Assembly (NCBI GenBank): GCA_005877815.1
Contig: VBOG01000041.1
Coordinates: 1 to 44,227 of the forward strand
Reading direction: 5' to 3'
Length of the DNA stretch: 44,227 nucleotides
DNA from: Nitrospirota bacterium
Lineage (GTDB): Bacteria; Nitrospirota; Nitrospiria; Nitrospirales; NS-4
Of the stretch, positions 35,635 through 44,227 are shown piece after piece. Made by a program: the position numbers and the translations under genes. A model generated the notes under the pieces. The model ran no database searches and was not told the DNA's origin. It was given only the letters and a program-made list of their open reading frames with translations. Every line of letters begins with the position of its first letter. Within the stretch, counting starts at the first letter, position 1.

Positions 35635-35985
35635 ATGCCATACTCAACAAATCGGGCGGTGCTGGAACGTGAAGTCGTCATCGAGACGTATCGGTCCGGC
35701 GGGCCGGGAGGGCAACACAAGAATGTCACCGATTCCGCCGTCCGGTTGACCCATCTTCCGTCGGGAGTTGCGGTCGTCTCTGCCGATTCCCGCTCTCAAC
35801 ATCGGAACAAGGAAGTTGCTTTCGATCGCCTCATCCGCCGGCTGACGCTGCTCAATAGACCTCGTAAAAGGCGAGTTCCGACCCGTAAAACTTCAGCCGC
35901 AAAGGAACGTACGTTGGTGGAAAAGAAGCAGCGGCAGAAGACGAAACAGTTACGCCGTCGTCTGTCCCCTAATGACGAGTGCTAA
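35635..35985 (+). CDS. Small RF-1-domain (GGQ) release-factor-like protein
   Basis: A 116-residue protein consisting only of the catalytic domain of class I release factors. [19 protein letters not shown] (about 20-38) carries the GGQ motif that triggers peptidyl-tRNA hydrolysis. A basic tail ([14 protein letters not shown]) follows, as in ribosome-rescue factors of the ArfB type. No stop-codon-reading domain is present. The motif GGQHKN rather than ArfB's GGQNVN makes it closer to release-factor-H-like proteins. Rescue of stalled ribosomes is the best guess. Confidence 0.82.
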   Translation: MPYSTNRAVLEREVVIETYRSGGPGGQHKNVTDSAVRLTHLPSGVAVVSADSRSQHRNKEVAFDRLIRRLTLLNRPRKRRVPTRKTSAAKERTLVEKKQRQKTKQLRRRLSPNDEC

Positions 35986-36059
35986 ATGGCTAATTTATTT
36001 TAAAATACATGAACTTGTGATGAATCCTTGTAGGTTTTGAGGTCAGACTGACCTAAGAC

Positions 36060-36122
36060 CATGAAATTGCTCCCATCTGCATCGTGTCTTGTGGTATGAT
36101 ATGCGTTCGACTCAATTTCATG
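36060..36122. repeat. 10-bp inverted repeat around a promoter
   Basis: CATGAAATTG (36060-36069) and its exact inverted copy CAATTTCATG (36113-36122) are 43 bp apart. They flank an extended -10 element, TGGTATGAT (hexamer 36095-36100), and its predicted start near 36107. Confidence 0.65.
36092..36100 (+). promoter_or_regulatory. Extended -10 promoter of small basic protein gene
   Basis: TGGTATGAT, an extended -10 (hexamer 36095-36100), has no good -35 at 17 bp. It predicts transcription from about 36107, which makes the ATG at 36140 the start of the next gene. Confidence 0.5.
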
Positions 36123-36139
36123 TGGTGAGGACGATTAGA

Positions 36140-36478
36140 ATGAAAAAGACTCCGCAAAGCAAAATTGGGCACCACAGGGACGGTCATCGTCAAGCCGCGT
36201 CTGTCGGCGTCGCAAAAACCGGAAAGCCGACGGGATATCACAAACCCGGGCAAAAGACCAAGGGCCAATCGGCCCTTGCCACAGCCGTGGCGGAAGATGA
36301 ACTCGAAGAGCGACGCCGTCTCTTTGCCAAGGCCCGAAAGGGTGATAATGGGGCAGTGGCGAAGATTTACGAACTGTACGGGGCTAGGATCTATACGACG
36401 GCCCAGGTGAAAGAAGTGAAACCCGCCCGGTTCAATCTGCCGACTACTCCTTTACGAAAGCGGGCGCAGCGAGCCTGA
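36140..36478 (+). CDS. Small basic protein of unknown function
   Basis: I do not recognise this 112-residue protein. The first 45 residues are rich in Lys, His, Gly and Gln and probably disordered (KKTPQSKIGHHRDGH). A helical, charged middle follows (AEDELEERRRLFAKARKGD), then a short basic tail. The shape suggests nucleic-acid or ribosome binding, but no known motif is seen. The chosen ATG follows GTGAGG by about 10 bases and lies downstream of the predicted transcription start. The open frame from 36089 is rejected for that reason. Confidence 0.62.
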   Translation: MKKTPQSKIGHHRDGHRQAASVGVAKTGKPTGYHKPGQKTKGQSALATAVAEDELEERRRLFAKARKGDNGAVAKIYELYGARIYTTAQVKEVKPARFNLPTTPLRKRAQRA

Positions 36479-36503
36479 CCTTCTTCCGGACTCCGCTCAG
36501 AAT

Positions 36504-36773
36504 ATGAAAGAAAGGGACCCTGAGAAGCTTCAACTTCTCTACGAGCGGTTTCGGGACGTCTGCCTGGTCGAGAAGGAAGTGTGGTACGAAATCTTCATGC
36601 CACGCGACGTCAAGGACGGCGTTCGGTTGACGAATGTCCAAGACCGCTATAAGGTCGTTTTGGAGAAACCTGAGGTCGAATCGGTCCTCGAAGCCAACAT
36701 TCCCATGGGTCCGAAAGCAATGGATGCGGCAATCGCGGAATTCAAGGATTCGATCAGCTTCATCAAGGAGTGA
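36504..36773 (+). CDS. Small protein of unknown function
   Basis: This 89-residue acidic and amphipathic protein is unknown to me. The sequence VEKEVWYEIFMPRDVKDGVRL and a C-terminal helix AMDAAIAEFKDSISFIKE suggest a small alpha/beta fold without signal peptide or membrane helix. It lies 25 bp after the small basic protein gene and could share its transcript. It converges on the ClpS-like gene, with 7 bp between stops. Codon use looks like that of its neighbours, which supports it being a real gene. Confidence 0.6.
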   Translation: MKERDPEKLQLLYERFRDVCLVEKEVWYEIFMPRDVKDGVRLTNVQDRYKVVLEKPEVESVLEANIPMGPKAMDAAIAEFKDSISFIKE

Positions 36774-36780
36774 CGTCGTC

Positions 36781-37074
36781 TTACTGGACTGCTACTCGTA
36801 ACCCACCGTCGGCCAATATCGCCGCGATCTGCTCGCAAGTTTCATGGGCTCCTGAATACACTTCCGCCAAGCCCGTATGATCAATCCGATAGGCCAGTTC
36901 AAAAGCGCGTCCGGGTGTCATCTGTGGAACCGCTCGGCACAAAAGAGCGATGACTTGCTGGTAGGTATGACAGTCGCAATTATAAACAATGACCCGTCCG
37001 CCGAGGGCATCCCCGGTCCCTGTCTGAACCTCTTCTTCCGTCGCCGGAATGGGGACTATCTGGAGAGTCGTCAT
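36781..37074 (-). CDS. ClpS-like protease adaptor with altered pocket
   Basis: The 97-residue protein matches the ClpS fold, which delivers N-degron substrates to ClpA/ClpC. VIVYNCDCHTYQQVIALL (about 28-45) aligns with the canonical YNDD...EYVI motif. AFELAYRIDHTGLAEVYSG (57-75) covers the conserved helix and His66. In ClpS the Asn-Asp-Asp triplet holds the substrate's amino terminus; here it reads Asn32-Cys33-Asp34. No clpA neighbour is present. No ribosome-binding site precedes the ATG and the promoter lies very close. Family membership is likely; N-end specificity is open. Confidence 0.75.
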   Translation of the reverse strand: MTTLQIVPIPATEEEVQTGTGDALGGRVIVYNCDCHTYQQVIALLCRAVPQMTPGRAFELAYRIDHTGLAEVYSGAHETCEQIAAILADGGLRVAVQ

Positions 37075-37080
37075 GTGGAA

Positions 37081-37109
37081 AATGTAGCGGTTTTTTTATT
37101 GTACCACAA
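37081..37109 (-). promoter_or_regulatory. Candidate promoter of ClpS-like gene
   Basis: On the minus strand, TTGTGG (37104-37109) is followed after 17 bp by TACATT (37081-37086). Its predicted start falls on the A of the ATG. An overlapping extended -10, TGGTACAAT (hexamer 37098-37103), would instead give a leader of about 18 to 20 bases. Confidence 0.42.
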
Positions 37110-37139
37110 GGGGCGGCGAGAGAAAGGGGCGAGGCAATC

Positions 37140-37535
37140 ATGACCTTCCTCGTATTCAACCACGCGCTGTCGTTGAGTGCCAAGATCTGGTGGCCGCTTT
37201 TCCCGCTCCTCCTGTTGATCGTCGTGGTCGCGCTCAGCGCCGGGGTTGTGCTGGCCTTTCGTGGAACGGCGACAAGAAAAGATATGGTCTTTCAATGCCT
37301 CGCCTTGCTCTGCTATCTCTTCACCGCCATTGTCGCGATGGCCAGCGAACGCGGTGCGGTGTCCGCGAATTTTCATCGCCTGCCATCCATATTCACCCAA
37401 ATGGTGCTCTGTGTGCAGTTGGTCAGGGTATGGAACCGGCAGCATGCGCGGGGACTTCGCACGCTGAACATCGTCGCATGGGGAGCGATATTGGCGGATA
37501 CGGCCCTGCACTATCTGATGAAACCCGGGTCATAG
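37140..37535 (+). CDS. Small membrane protein of unknown function
   Basis: A 131-residue integral membrane protein with about four hydrophobic helices (roughly 15-38, 49-68, 80-96 and 108-126). I do not recognise the family. A positively charged loop QLVRVWNRQHARGLR lies before the last helix. GAGG precedes the ATG by 5 bases. It is divergent from the ClpS-like gene and convergent with the haem-oxygenase-fold gene (17-bp gap). Confidence 0.7.
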   Translation: MTFLVFNHALSLSAKIWWPLFPLLLLIVVVALSAGVVLAFRGTATRKDMVFQCLALLCYLFTAIVAMASERGAVSANFHRLPSIFTQMVLCVQLVRVWNRQHARGLRTLNIVAWGAILADTALHYLMKPGS

Positions 37536-37552
37536 CGTGTAAGGCCGCAGAG

Positions 37553-38299
37553 TTATTTGCGAAGACCGCAATACCGCGTGATGCCGTCGCGGTAGCGCAG
37601 CCATAGAGTCAGTCCTTCTTGCATGGCGTCGAGGATTAATTGCTGGTCAACGGCGCCCGTGGCATACGTCACGACAGTTCTCCATGCCGCCTGCCGGTTG
37701 CCGGCTTCAACCATCAACTGCACCCGGATCAGGTCCAAGTATTTCGGGTCGATGCCGTGATTCACCACCAGAGAGTGTTTTTGGACCATGGCTTCGATCT
37801 GGTCGGCATCTTTTGCCGGGAAGGGATGGAGAATTTCCTGCCGATCCTGGGCGCTGCCCGCGACCAGGAGGGTCACCACCGCAAGCGCCGTCAGCCAATC
37901 CCCGGTGGTGGTCATGGAGTCGAGCCATTCGCGATAGGCCCGGCTCTCGGACAAAAGATTCACGTCCCGAAAATGCGCTCGTTCGAAGCCCAGTCCGAGC
38001 ATCATGGTGAGGAACAGGTCCGAGTGAGACTGGCCCAGCGTCAACCCTCCGGTATCCTCTTCAAACAGCCAACGCGCCAATTCTGTCCGGACTGGCCGTG
38101 GCGGGTTCTTGCCGTGTATCCGGCTGAGAAACACGGGAAAATCTCTCAAGTACACGGCATATTCTTGGCGATAGTGCGCCTCGATCTGAGCTTTGGTGAT
38201 TTGAGGGCCTGTAAACAGCGGGCCGGCCCAATGGTCCTTGCGGTCCATGATGGCCAGGAGCTTGTCGCGAAAATGATCGCTCGAAAGCGGCTTAATCAT
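37553..38299 (-). CDS. TenA/PqqC-like haem-oxygenase-fold protein
   Basis: The 248-residue all-helical protein resembles the iron-containing redox enzyme group (haem-oxygenase-like, related to TenA, PqqC and CADD). Cues are AHYRQEYAVYLRDFPVFLSRI (about 41-61), then LFEEDTGGLTLGQSHSDLF (78-96), which has the Glu...His pair expected as metal ligands. The later NHGIDPKYLDL aligns with the usual H-x3-D-x2-H helix but appears to lack its last histidine. AGAGGA lies about 9 bases before the ATG. The substrate is unknown; a metal cofactor is inferred. Confidence 0.68.
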   Translation of the reverse strand: MIKPLSSDHFRDKLLAIMDRKDHWAGPLFTGPQITKAQIEAHYRQEYAVYLRDFPVFLSRIHGKNPPRPVRTELARWLFEEDTGGLTLGQSHSDLFLTMMLGLGFERAHFRDVNLLSESRAYREWLDSMTTTGDWLTALAVVTLLVAGSAQDRQEILHPFPAKDADQIEAMVQKHSLVVNHGIDPKYLDLIRVQLMVEAGNRQAAWRTVVTYATGAVDQQLILDAMQEGLTLWLRYRDGITRYCGLRK

Positions 38300-38349
38300 A
38301 ATGGTGATTCCTCTGTCCCGTACGACCTATGATACAATGCTTCTCCGCC

Positions 38350-38634
38350 ATGGAGAAAGTGACCCTTCAGAACCCAGACGAAATCTTTCAGTTTCTGGCC
38401 GACGTCTCGCTGAGGGGCGGCGATGTGGCCCCTGAATCTCTTCTCGACCTTGTTTTAGAAGAAGGGTTCACGGAGCCCATCTACCTCAACGCGAGCGGCG
38501 AAGACCCCCAAGCGTTTTATCAGGGAAAGCCCAACGCATGGGCGGTGTATCAAATTCGGGAGTGGAAGCGAGTCATGACCATCTCCCGAGGTGCCGGTCA
38601 GGAACGTCGAGTCCAGATTACCGAAACGCCATAG
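38350..38634 (+). CDS. Small protein of unknown function
   Basis: A 94-residue acidic protein starting MEKVTLQNPDEIFQFLADV. I do not recognise the family. The middle (SLLDLVLEEGFTEPIYLN) suggests a small helical domain and the C-terminus is basic (REWKRVMTISRG). The frame is open back to an ATG at 38329, but that ATG lies inside a TATGATACAAT stretch that looks like a -10 region, so 38350 is preferred. No ribosome-binding site is seen. It is divergent from the haem-oxygenase-fold gene. Confidence 0.55.
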   Translation: MEKVTLQNPDEIFQFLADVSLRGGDVAPESLLDLVLEEGFTEPIYLNASGEDPQAFYQGKPNAWAVYQIREWKRVMTISRGAGQERRVQITETP

Positions 38635-38648
38635 CGCTCCCCTCGGAA

Positions 38649-38677
38649 TTGCTTTTCAGCGCGCCGCTTCTTACAAT
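38649..38677 (+). promoter_or_regulatory. Promoter placed for a leaderless DUF2007 transcript
   Basis: TTGCTT (38649-38654), a 17-bp spacer and TACAAT (38672-38677) predict transcription from 38684, which is the G of the GTG start codon. No ribosome-binding site is available. Confidence 0.5.
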
Positions 38678-38683
38678 GTTGCT

Positions 38684-38992
38684 GTGAAAAAACTTCTGGC
38701 TCCCGGCGATGAGAACGAACTGATAATCCTCACCAGCCTGTTAGAATCGGACGGCATCGCCTATCATATTCGCAACGAACACTTTGGCAGTCTCTATCCC
38801 GGCTTGAATCTCTTTCCATGGAATGAGCGTATGATCTATGTGAATGAGGCGGATTATGCGCGTGCCTCGCTCATTGCCCGTGATTTTCTGGACGCGGTGC
38901 GACGCAGTGTTCGAAGCCTCGACCGCACAGAGGAGCTCAGTACCATCCAGCCACCAGGAGGTTCTCCTCAAAAAACAGATAGCGGTGCTTGA
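38684..38992 (+). CDS. DUF2007-family protein
   Basis: A 102-residue protein of the DUF2007 (putative signal-transducing) type. It starts VKKLLAPGDENELIILTSLLES, with GIAYHIRNEHFGSLYPG (about 24-40) and MIYVNEADYARASLIARDFL near 50-70, in the family's order. The GTG at 38684 gives the normal N-terminus; the frame upstream to 38591 overlaps the previous gene and is rejected. A promoter is positioned for a leaderless transcript. The last 56 bp overlap the end of the next, minus-strand gene. Function is unknown; relatives are thought to bind GlnB-like or other regulators, without proof. Confidence 0.72.
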   Translation: MKKLLAPGDENELIILTSLLESDGIAYHIRNEHFGSLYPGLNLFPWNERMIYVNEADYARASLIARDFLDAVRRSVRSLDRTEELSTIQPPGGSPQKTDSGA

Positions 38993-39293
38993 CCGTGGCA
39001 TTGCTGATCCAGTCCTCAAAAATCCATAGCTCTCGGCGGACGCCCGAATCGGTGTACGTCACATCAATCTGATAGGGAGACCCCCAGCTTCTCAGCACCT
39101 GTTCCTTCGTCATACCGACAACCGCACGCTTGTGCACGATGGCGTTCTCGAACGTAGGATCCATGTAGACGGGGACGAAGCGCCATGCCAGCATTGCGAC
39201 AAAGGTGAGTCCAAGCAGGAAATAGAGGACCAGTCGGACCGGGCGTCGCCTCAGATAGGGCAGCGGGATAGTCTGAATGGTGGAGACGCTCAT
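38937..39293 (-). CDS. BamE/SmpA-like small membrane protein
   Basis: A 118-residue protein with a basic N-terminus (LRRRPVR) and one membrane helix (about 21-39). A short BamE/SmpA-like domain follows: HKRAVVGMTKEQVLRSWGSP (about 54-73), then strand-rich VRRELWIFEDW and HRYLFFEENLLVAGWY. The GMTKEQV...GSP pattern is typical of these periplasmic two-helix domains. It has no lipobox cysteine, so it is an anchored protein rather than BamE itself. Its 3' end overlaps the DUF2007 gene for 56 bp on the other strand. Confidence 0.7.
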   Translation of the reverse strand: MSVSTIQTIPLPYLRRRPVRLVLYFLLGLTFVAMLAWRFVPVYMDPTFENAIVHKRAVVGMTKEQVLRSWGSPYQIDVTYTDSGVRRELWIFEDWISNATVKHRYLFFEENLLVAGWY

Positions 39294-39301
39294 CGGCCGT
39301 T

Positions 39302-39331
39302 AGCTTAACAGGTGAATTTTTCAACCGTCAA
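39302..39331 (-). promoter_or_regulatory. Candidate promoter of BamE-like gene
   Basis: On the minus strand, TTGACG (39326-39331) is followed after 18 bp by TAAGCT (39302-39307). The predicted start lies within about 2 bases of the ATG, and no ribosome-binding site is visible. The -10 is weak. Confidence 0.35.
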
Positions 39332-39354
39332 GACGCTCAACGGAAGACTGCTCC

Positions 39355-39756
39355 ATGTATCTTGAAGTCGAAGACAATGCCAACTGCGAGCAATCTGTCT
39401 TCATCAGGTTTCGGGAACAGGGAGTACCGCGCCGCGTGAAGAGAGTCCGTCTGTATGATCGGCGTACCGTCGGCGAGTGGTGTTGGATTACTGGTCTGCA
39501 GGCGGACGTGCCCACCGGAATCTGCCCGGCATGGGCGCAACAGGTGGAAGATTCCGGAGCCGGCTTGGTATGGCTTGTCTGGGGCGGCATCTGGGGTATC
39601 CGATTGAAGCCAGTTGACAACACTGATCAGTGGGATCTCGACAGCCCCTTACAATGGGGTGAACCGTACCTGCAGCTTGCGGATGCGAGGGACATCGATT
39701 TCGATGATGAGGCAGGTCTTACGGCGCATAACGCGGAGTCGGAATCTTCTTCTTGA
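39355..39756 (+). CDS. Protein of unknown function
   Basis: I do not recognise this 133-residue protein. It is soluble and rich in Trp (GEWCWITGL, WLVWGGIWGIRL), with an acidic C-terminus (DIDFDDEAGL). The alternation of charged and hydrophobic residues in SVFIRFREQGVPRRVKRVRLY suggests beta strands. GGAAG lies about 10 bases before the ATG. Its final 38 bp overlap the end of the next gene on the minus strand. Confidence that it is translated is moderate. Confidence 0.55.
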   Translation: MYLEVEDNANCEQSVFIRFREQGVPRRVKRVRLYDRRTVGEWCWITGLQADVPTGICPAWAQQVEDSGAGLVWLVWGGIWGIRLKPVDNTDQWDLDSPLQWGEPYLQLADARDIDFDDEAGLTAHNAESESSS

Positions 39757-40528
39757 CCGGCTCCGGCGGCGGCGGTTGTGACACGGCTTTTTGTGAAAAT
39801 GGGTTCAGCATCGGCTCGTGTGTCAGCTTGCGATGATCCTTGATGAACTGCGCGCTGTCAATGTCGAACTCCACTCGATTGATAGTATCTGTCACGCTAA
39901 TTCGCGCTGGAAAGCCTTCCGAGCTGTATAAACGATAGGCCAATGCCCACTCGTACTCTTCCTTGGCCCGTTCTCTGACAAGGCGGCGGGCAGTCTTCGA
40001 GACCTTGTCCTGAATCAGAACGATGAAGAGATTGGAACGATAGGTCGGGGCCTCGTCCGCCGGCGAGGGAGTGAATTCAGGGACGAGTTTCGGGACATCT
40101 TTGATAGGGACCGATAAGGGAACGGTCACCGGAGTGTCCACGGAACCGGTCGAAGGGTCAGGGCTCAGAAATTCGATGTCCACGAGATTCACGGTCAGTT
40201 CCGGAGTATCCGAATTTGGGACCCGCTCTTCAACATAATGAAACGAGTACCGGACGTCCACGCGGTCTCTCACAAATTGATATACATCCTCTCCGCTCGC
40301 GCTGGACATCTGATCCCGCAACACATTGTCCCACTCTGCCAACGGATGATACGTGTAGACACGTTGGGCGGCCATTCGGGTACGAACTTTGTGCGGCGGG
40401 CCCAATTTCGCTCGAAGCTCTGATTGGGTCATGCCGATGTAACCGGTCTCAAAAAGCGCCTCGGCCCGGACCGGTGAGGGGGCGATAAAACCGACGAGGA
40501 AAGCGACGATGAGAATGATGACGCTCAT
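39719..40528 (-). CDS. Secreted protein with BamE-like N-terminal domain
   Basis: A 269-residue protein with a signal peptide (MSVIILIV through PSPVRAEA). A BamE/SmpA-like module follows: ETGYIGMTQSELRAKLGPPHKV (about 27-48), continued by QRVYTYHPLAEW. The remainder is a longer beta-rich domain and a proline-rich end (QPPPPEPVKKK). The frame stays open far upstream, to 41626, but that part is only the complement of metH. It is periplasmic by prediction; the function is unknown. Confidence 0.7.
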   Translation of the reverse strand: MSVIILIVAFLVGFIAPSPVRAEALFETGYIGMTQSELRAKLGPPHKVRTRMAAQRVYTYHPLAEWDNVLRDQMSSASGEDVYQFVRDRVDVRYSFHYVEERVPNSDTPELTVNLVDIEFLSPDPSTGSVDTPVTVPLSVPIKDVPKLVPEFTPSPADEAPTYRSNLFIVLIQDKVSKTARRLVRERAKEEYEWALAYRLYSSEGFPARISVTDTINRVEFDIDSAQFIKDHRKLTHEPMLNPFSQKAVSQPPPPEPVKKKIPTPRYAP

Positions 40529-40589
40529 TGCAAATGATCTCTGGAATCCGCATCGTACGGATCCACCGGGAGAGTTGTCAAGGCGAAGG

Positions 40590-40618
40590 TTGCGCCGATA
40601 GCGACCATCCAGTATAGT
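40590..40618 (+). promoter_or_regulatory. Promoter of metH
   Basis: TTGCGC (40590-40595), a 17-bp spacer and TATAGT (40613-40618) predict transcription from about 40625, giving a 66-base leader. The leader can form AACCC/GGGTT with a 10-base loop, flanked by GCGC on each side. I could not match it to a known SAM, SAH or cobalamin riboswitch. Confidence 0.6.
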
Positions 40619-40690
40619 CTGCCGACGGCAGCGCCAACCCGATGATTGCTGGGTTTCGCGCGCACAGGGACAACTCAAAACAGGCGCACG

Positions 40691-44227
<3,537 letters not shown>

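Noticed and set aside
40619-40690. SAM, SAH or cobalamin riboswitch before metH
   Set aside because: The leader is only about 66 bases, too short for a cobalamin riboswitch. I could not find the conserved core of SAM or SAH classes; only a simple hairpin is visible.

Overview
The window is a 44 kb bacterial chromosomal segment, dense with genes and moderately to highly GC-rich. The gene content and order (rpsB-tsf-pyrH-frr with alr and mlaEFD, paired bifunctional-nuclease genes before rplM-rpsI, a ccsA/hemX-hemA-hemC-cobA/hemD-hemB cluster running into ribF-tilS-hpt-ftsH-folP-glmM-comEC) suggest a Nitrospira-like member of the Nitrospirota. That assignment is inference from gene content. There is no 16S rRNA here and no search was run. 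No insertion sequence, prophage, CRISPR array or replication origin was seen.

Region 1 (1-11.8 kb) is almost entirely minus strand. Read in the direction of transcription it holds a YggX-like iron-trafficking protein, two bifunctional-nuclease (BFN) paralogues, rplM-rpsI ending in a strong terminator, argC-argJ, rpsB-tsf-pyrH-frr-alr, and mlaE-mlaF-mlaD for outer-membrane lipid asymmetry. mlaEFD has its own good promoter. A plus-strand MTH1187-type thiamine-binding protein gene lies at the left edge, converging on mlaD.

Region 2 (11.9-13.6 kb) carries tRNA-Leu(CAA) with a near-consensus promoter. Next comes a secreted protein of unknown function behind its own promoter and an 11-bp tandem repeat. 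Then follows a minus-strand rsmI whose 5' end appears broken.

Region 3 (13.7-33.7 kb) is plus strand. After a short-chain dehydrogenase, a strong promoter at 14507-14536 opens a long run of closely spaced or ATGA-overlapping genes. These cover tetrapyrrole synthesis (hemX-like, hemA, hemC, cobA/hemD, hemB) and include a small zinc-ribbon membrane protein wedged between hemA and hemC. The run continues with flavin synthesis (ribF), tRNA modification (tilS), purine salvage (hpt), ftsH, folP, glmM and comEC. A degenerate HAD protein, an unusual fusion of a ketopantoate-reductase fold to a molybdopterin-oxidoreductase fold, and a D-2-hydroxyacid dehydrogenase follow.

Region 4 (33.7-40.5 kb) is a patchwork of small genes on both strands. 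It includes a GlcG/HbpS-like, DUF5069 and DUF3386-like minus-strand operon, a GGQ release-factor-like protein, a ClpS-like adaptor with an altered pocket, a heme-oxygenase-fold protein, a DUF2007 protein and two BamE-like proteins. Several of these genes have promoters placed so close to the start codon that leaderless transcripts are plausible. Two convergent pairs overlap in their coding regions.

Region 5 (40.5 kb to the end) is a 3'-truncated metH for cobalamin-dependent methionine synthase. It is notably richer in G/C-ending codons than its neighbours.

No single dramatic new system stands out. The best leads are the reductase/molybdopterin-fold fusion, the zinc-ribbon protein embedded in the haem operon, the DUF3386-DUF5069-GlcG operon, the four-cysteine YggX variant, the hybrid metal site in HemB and the possible cluster of leaderless genes.
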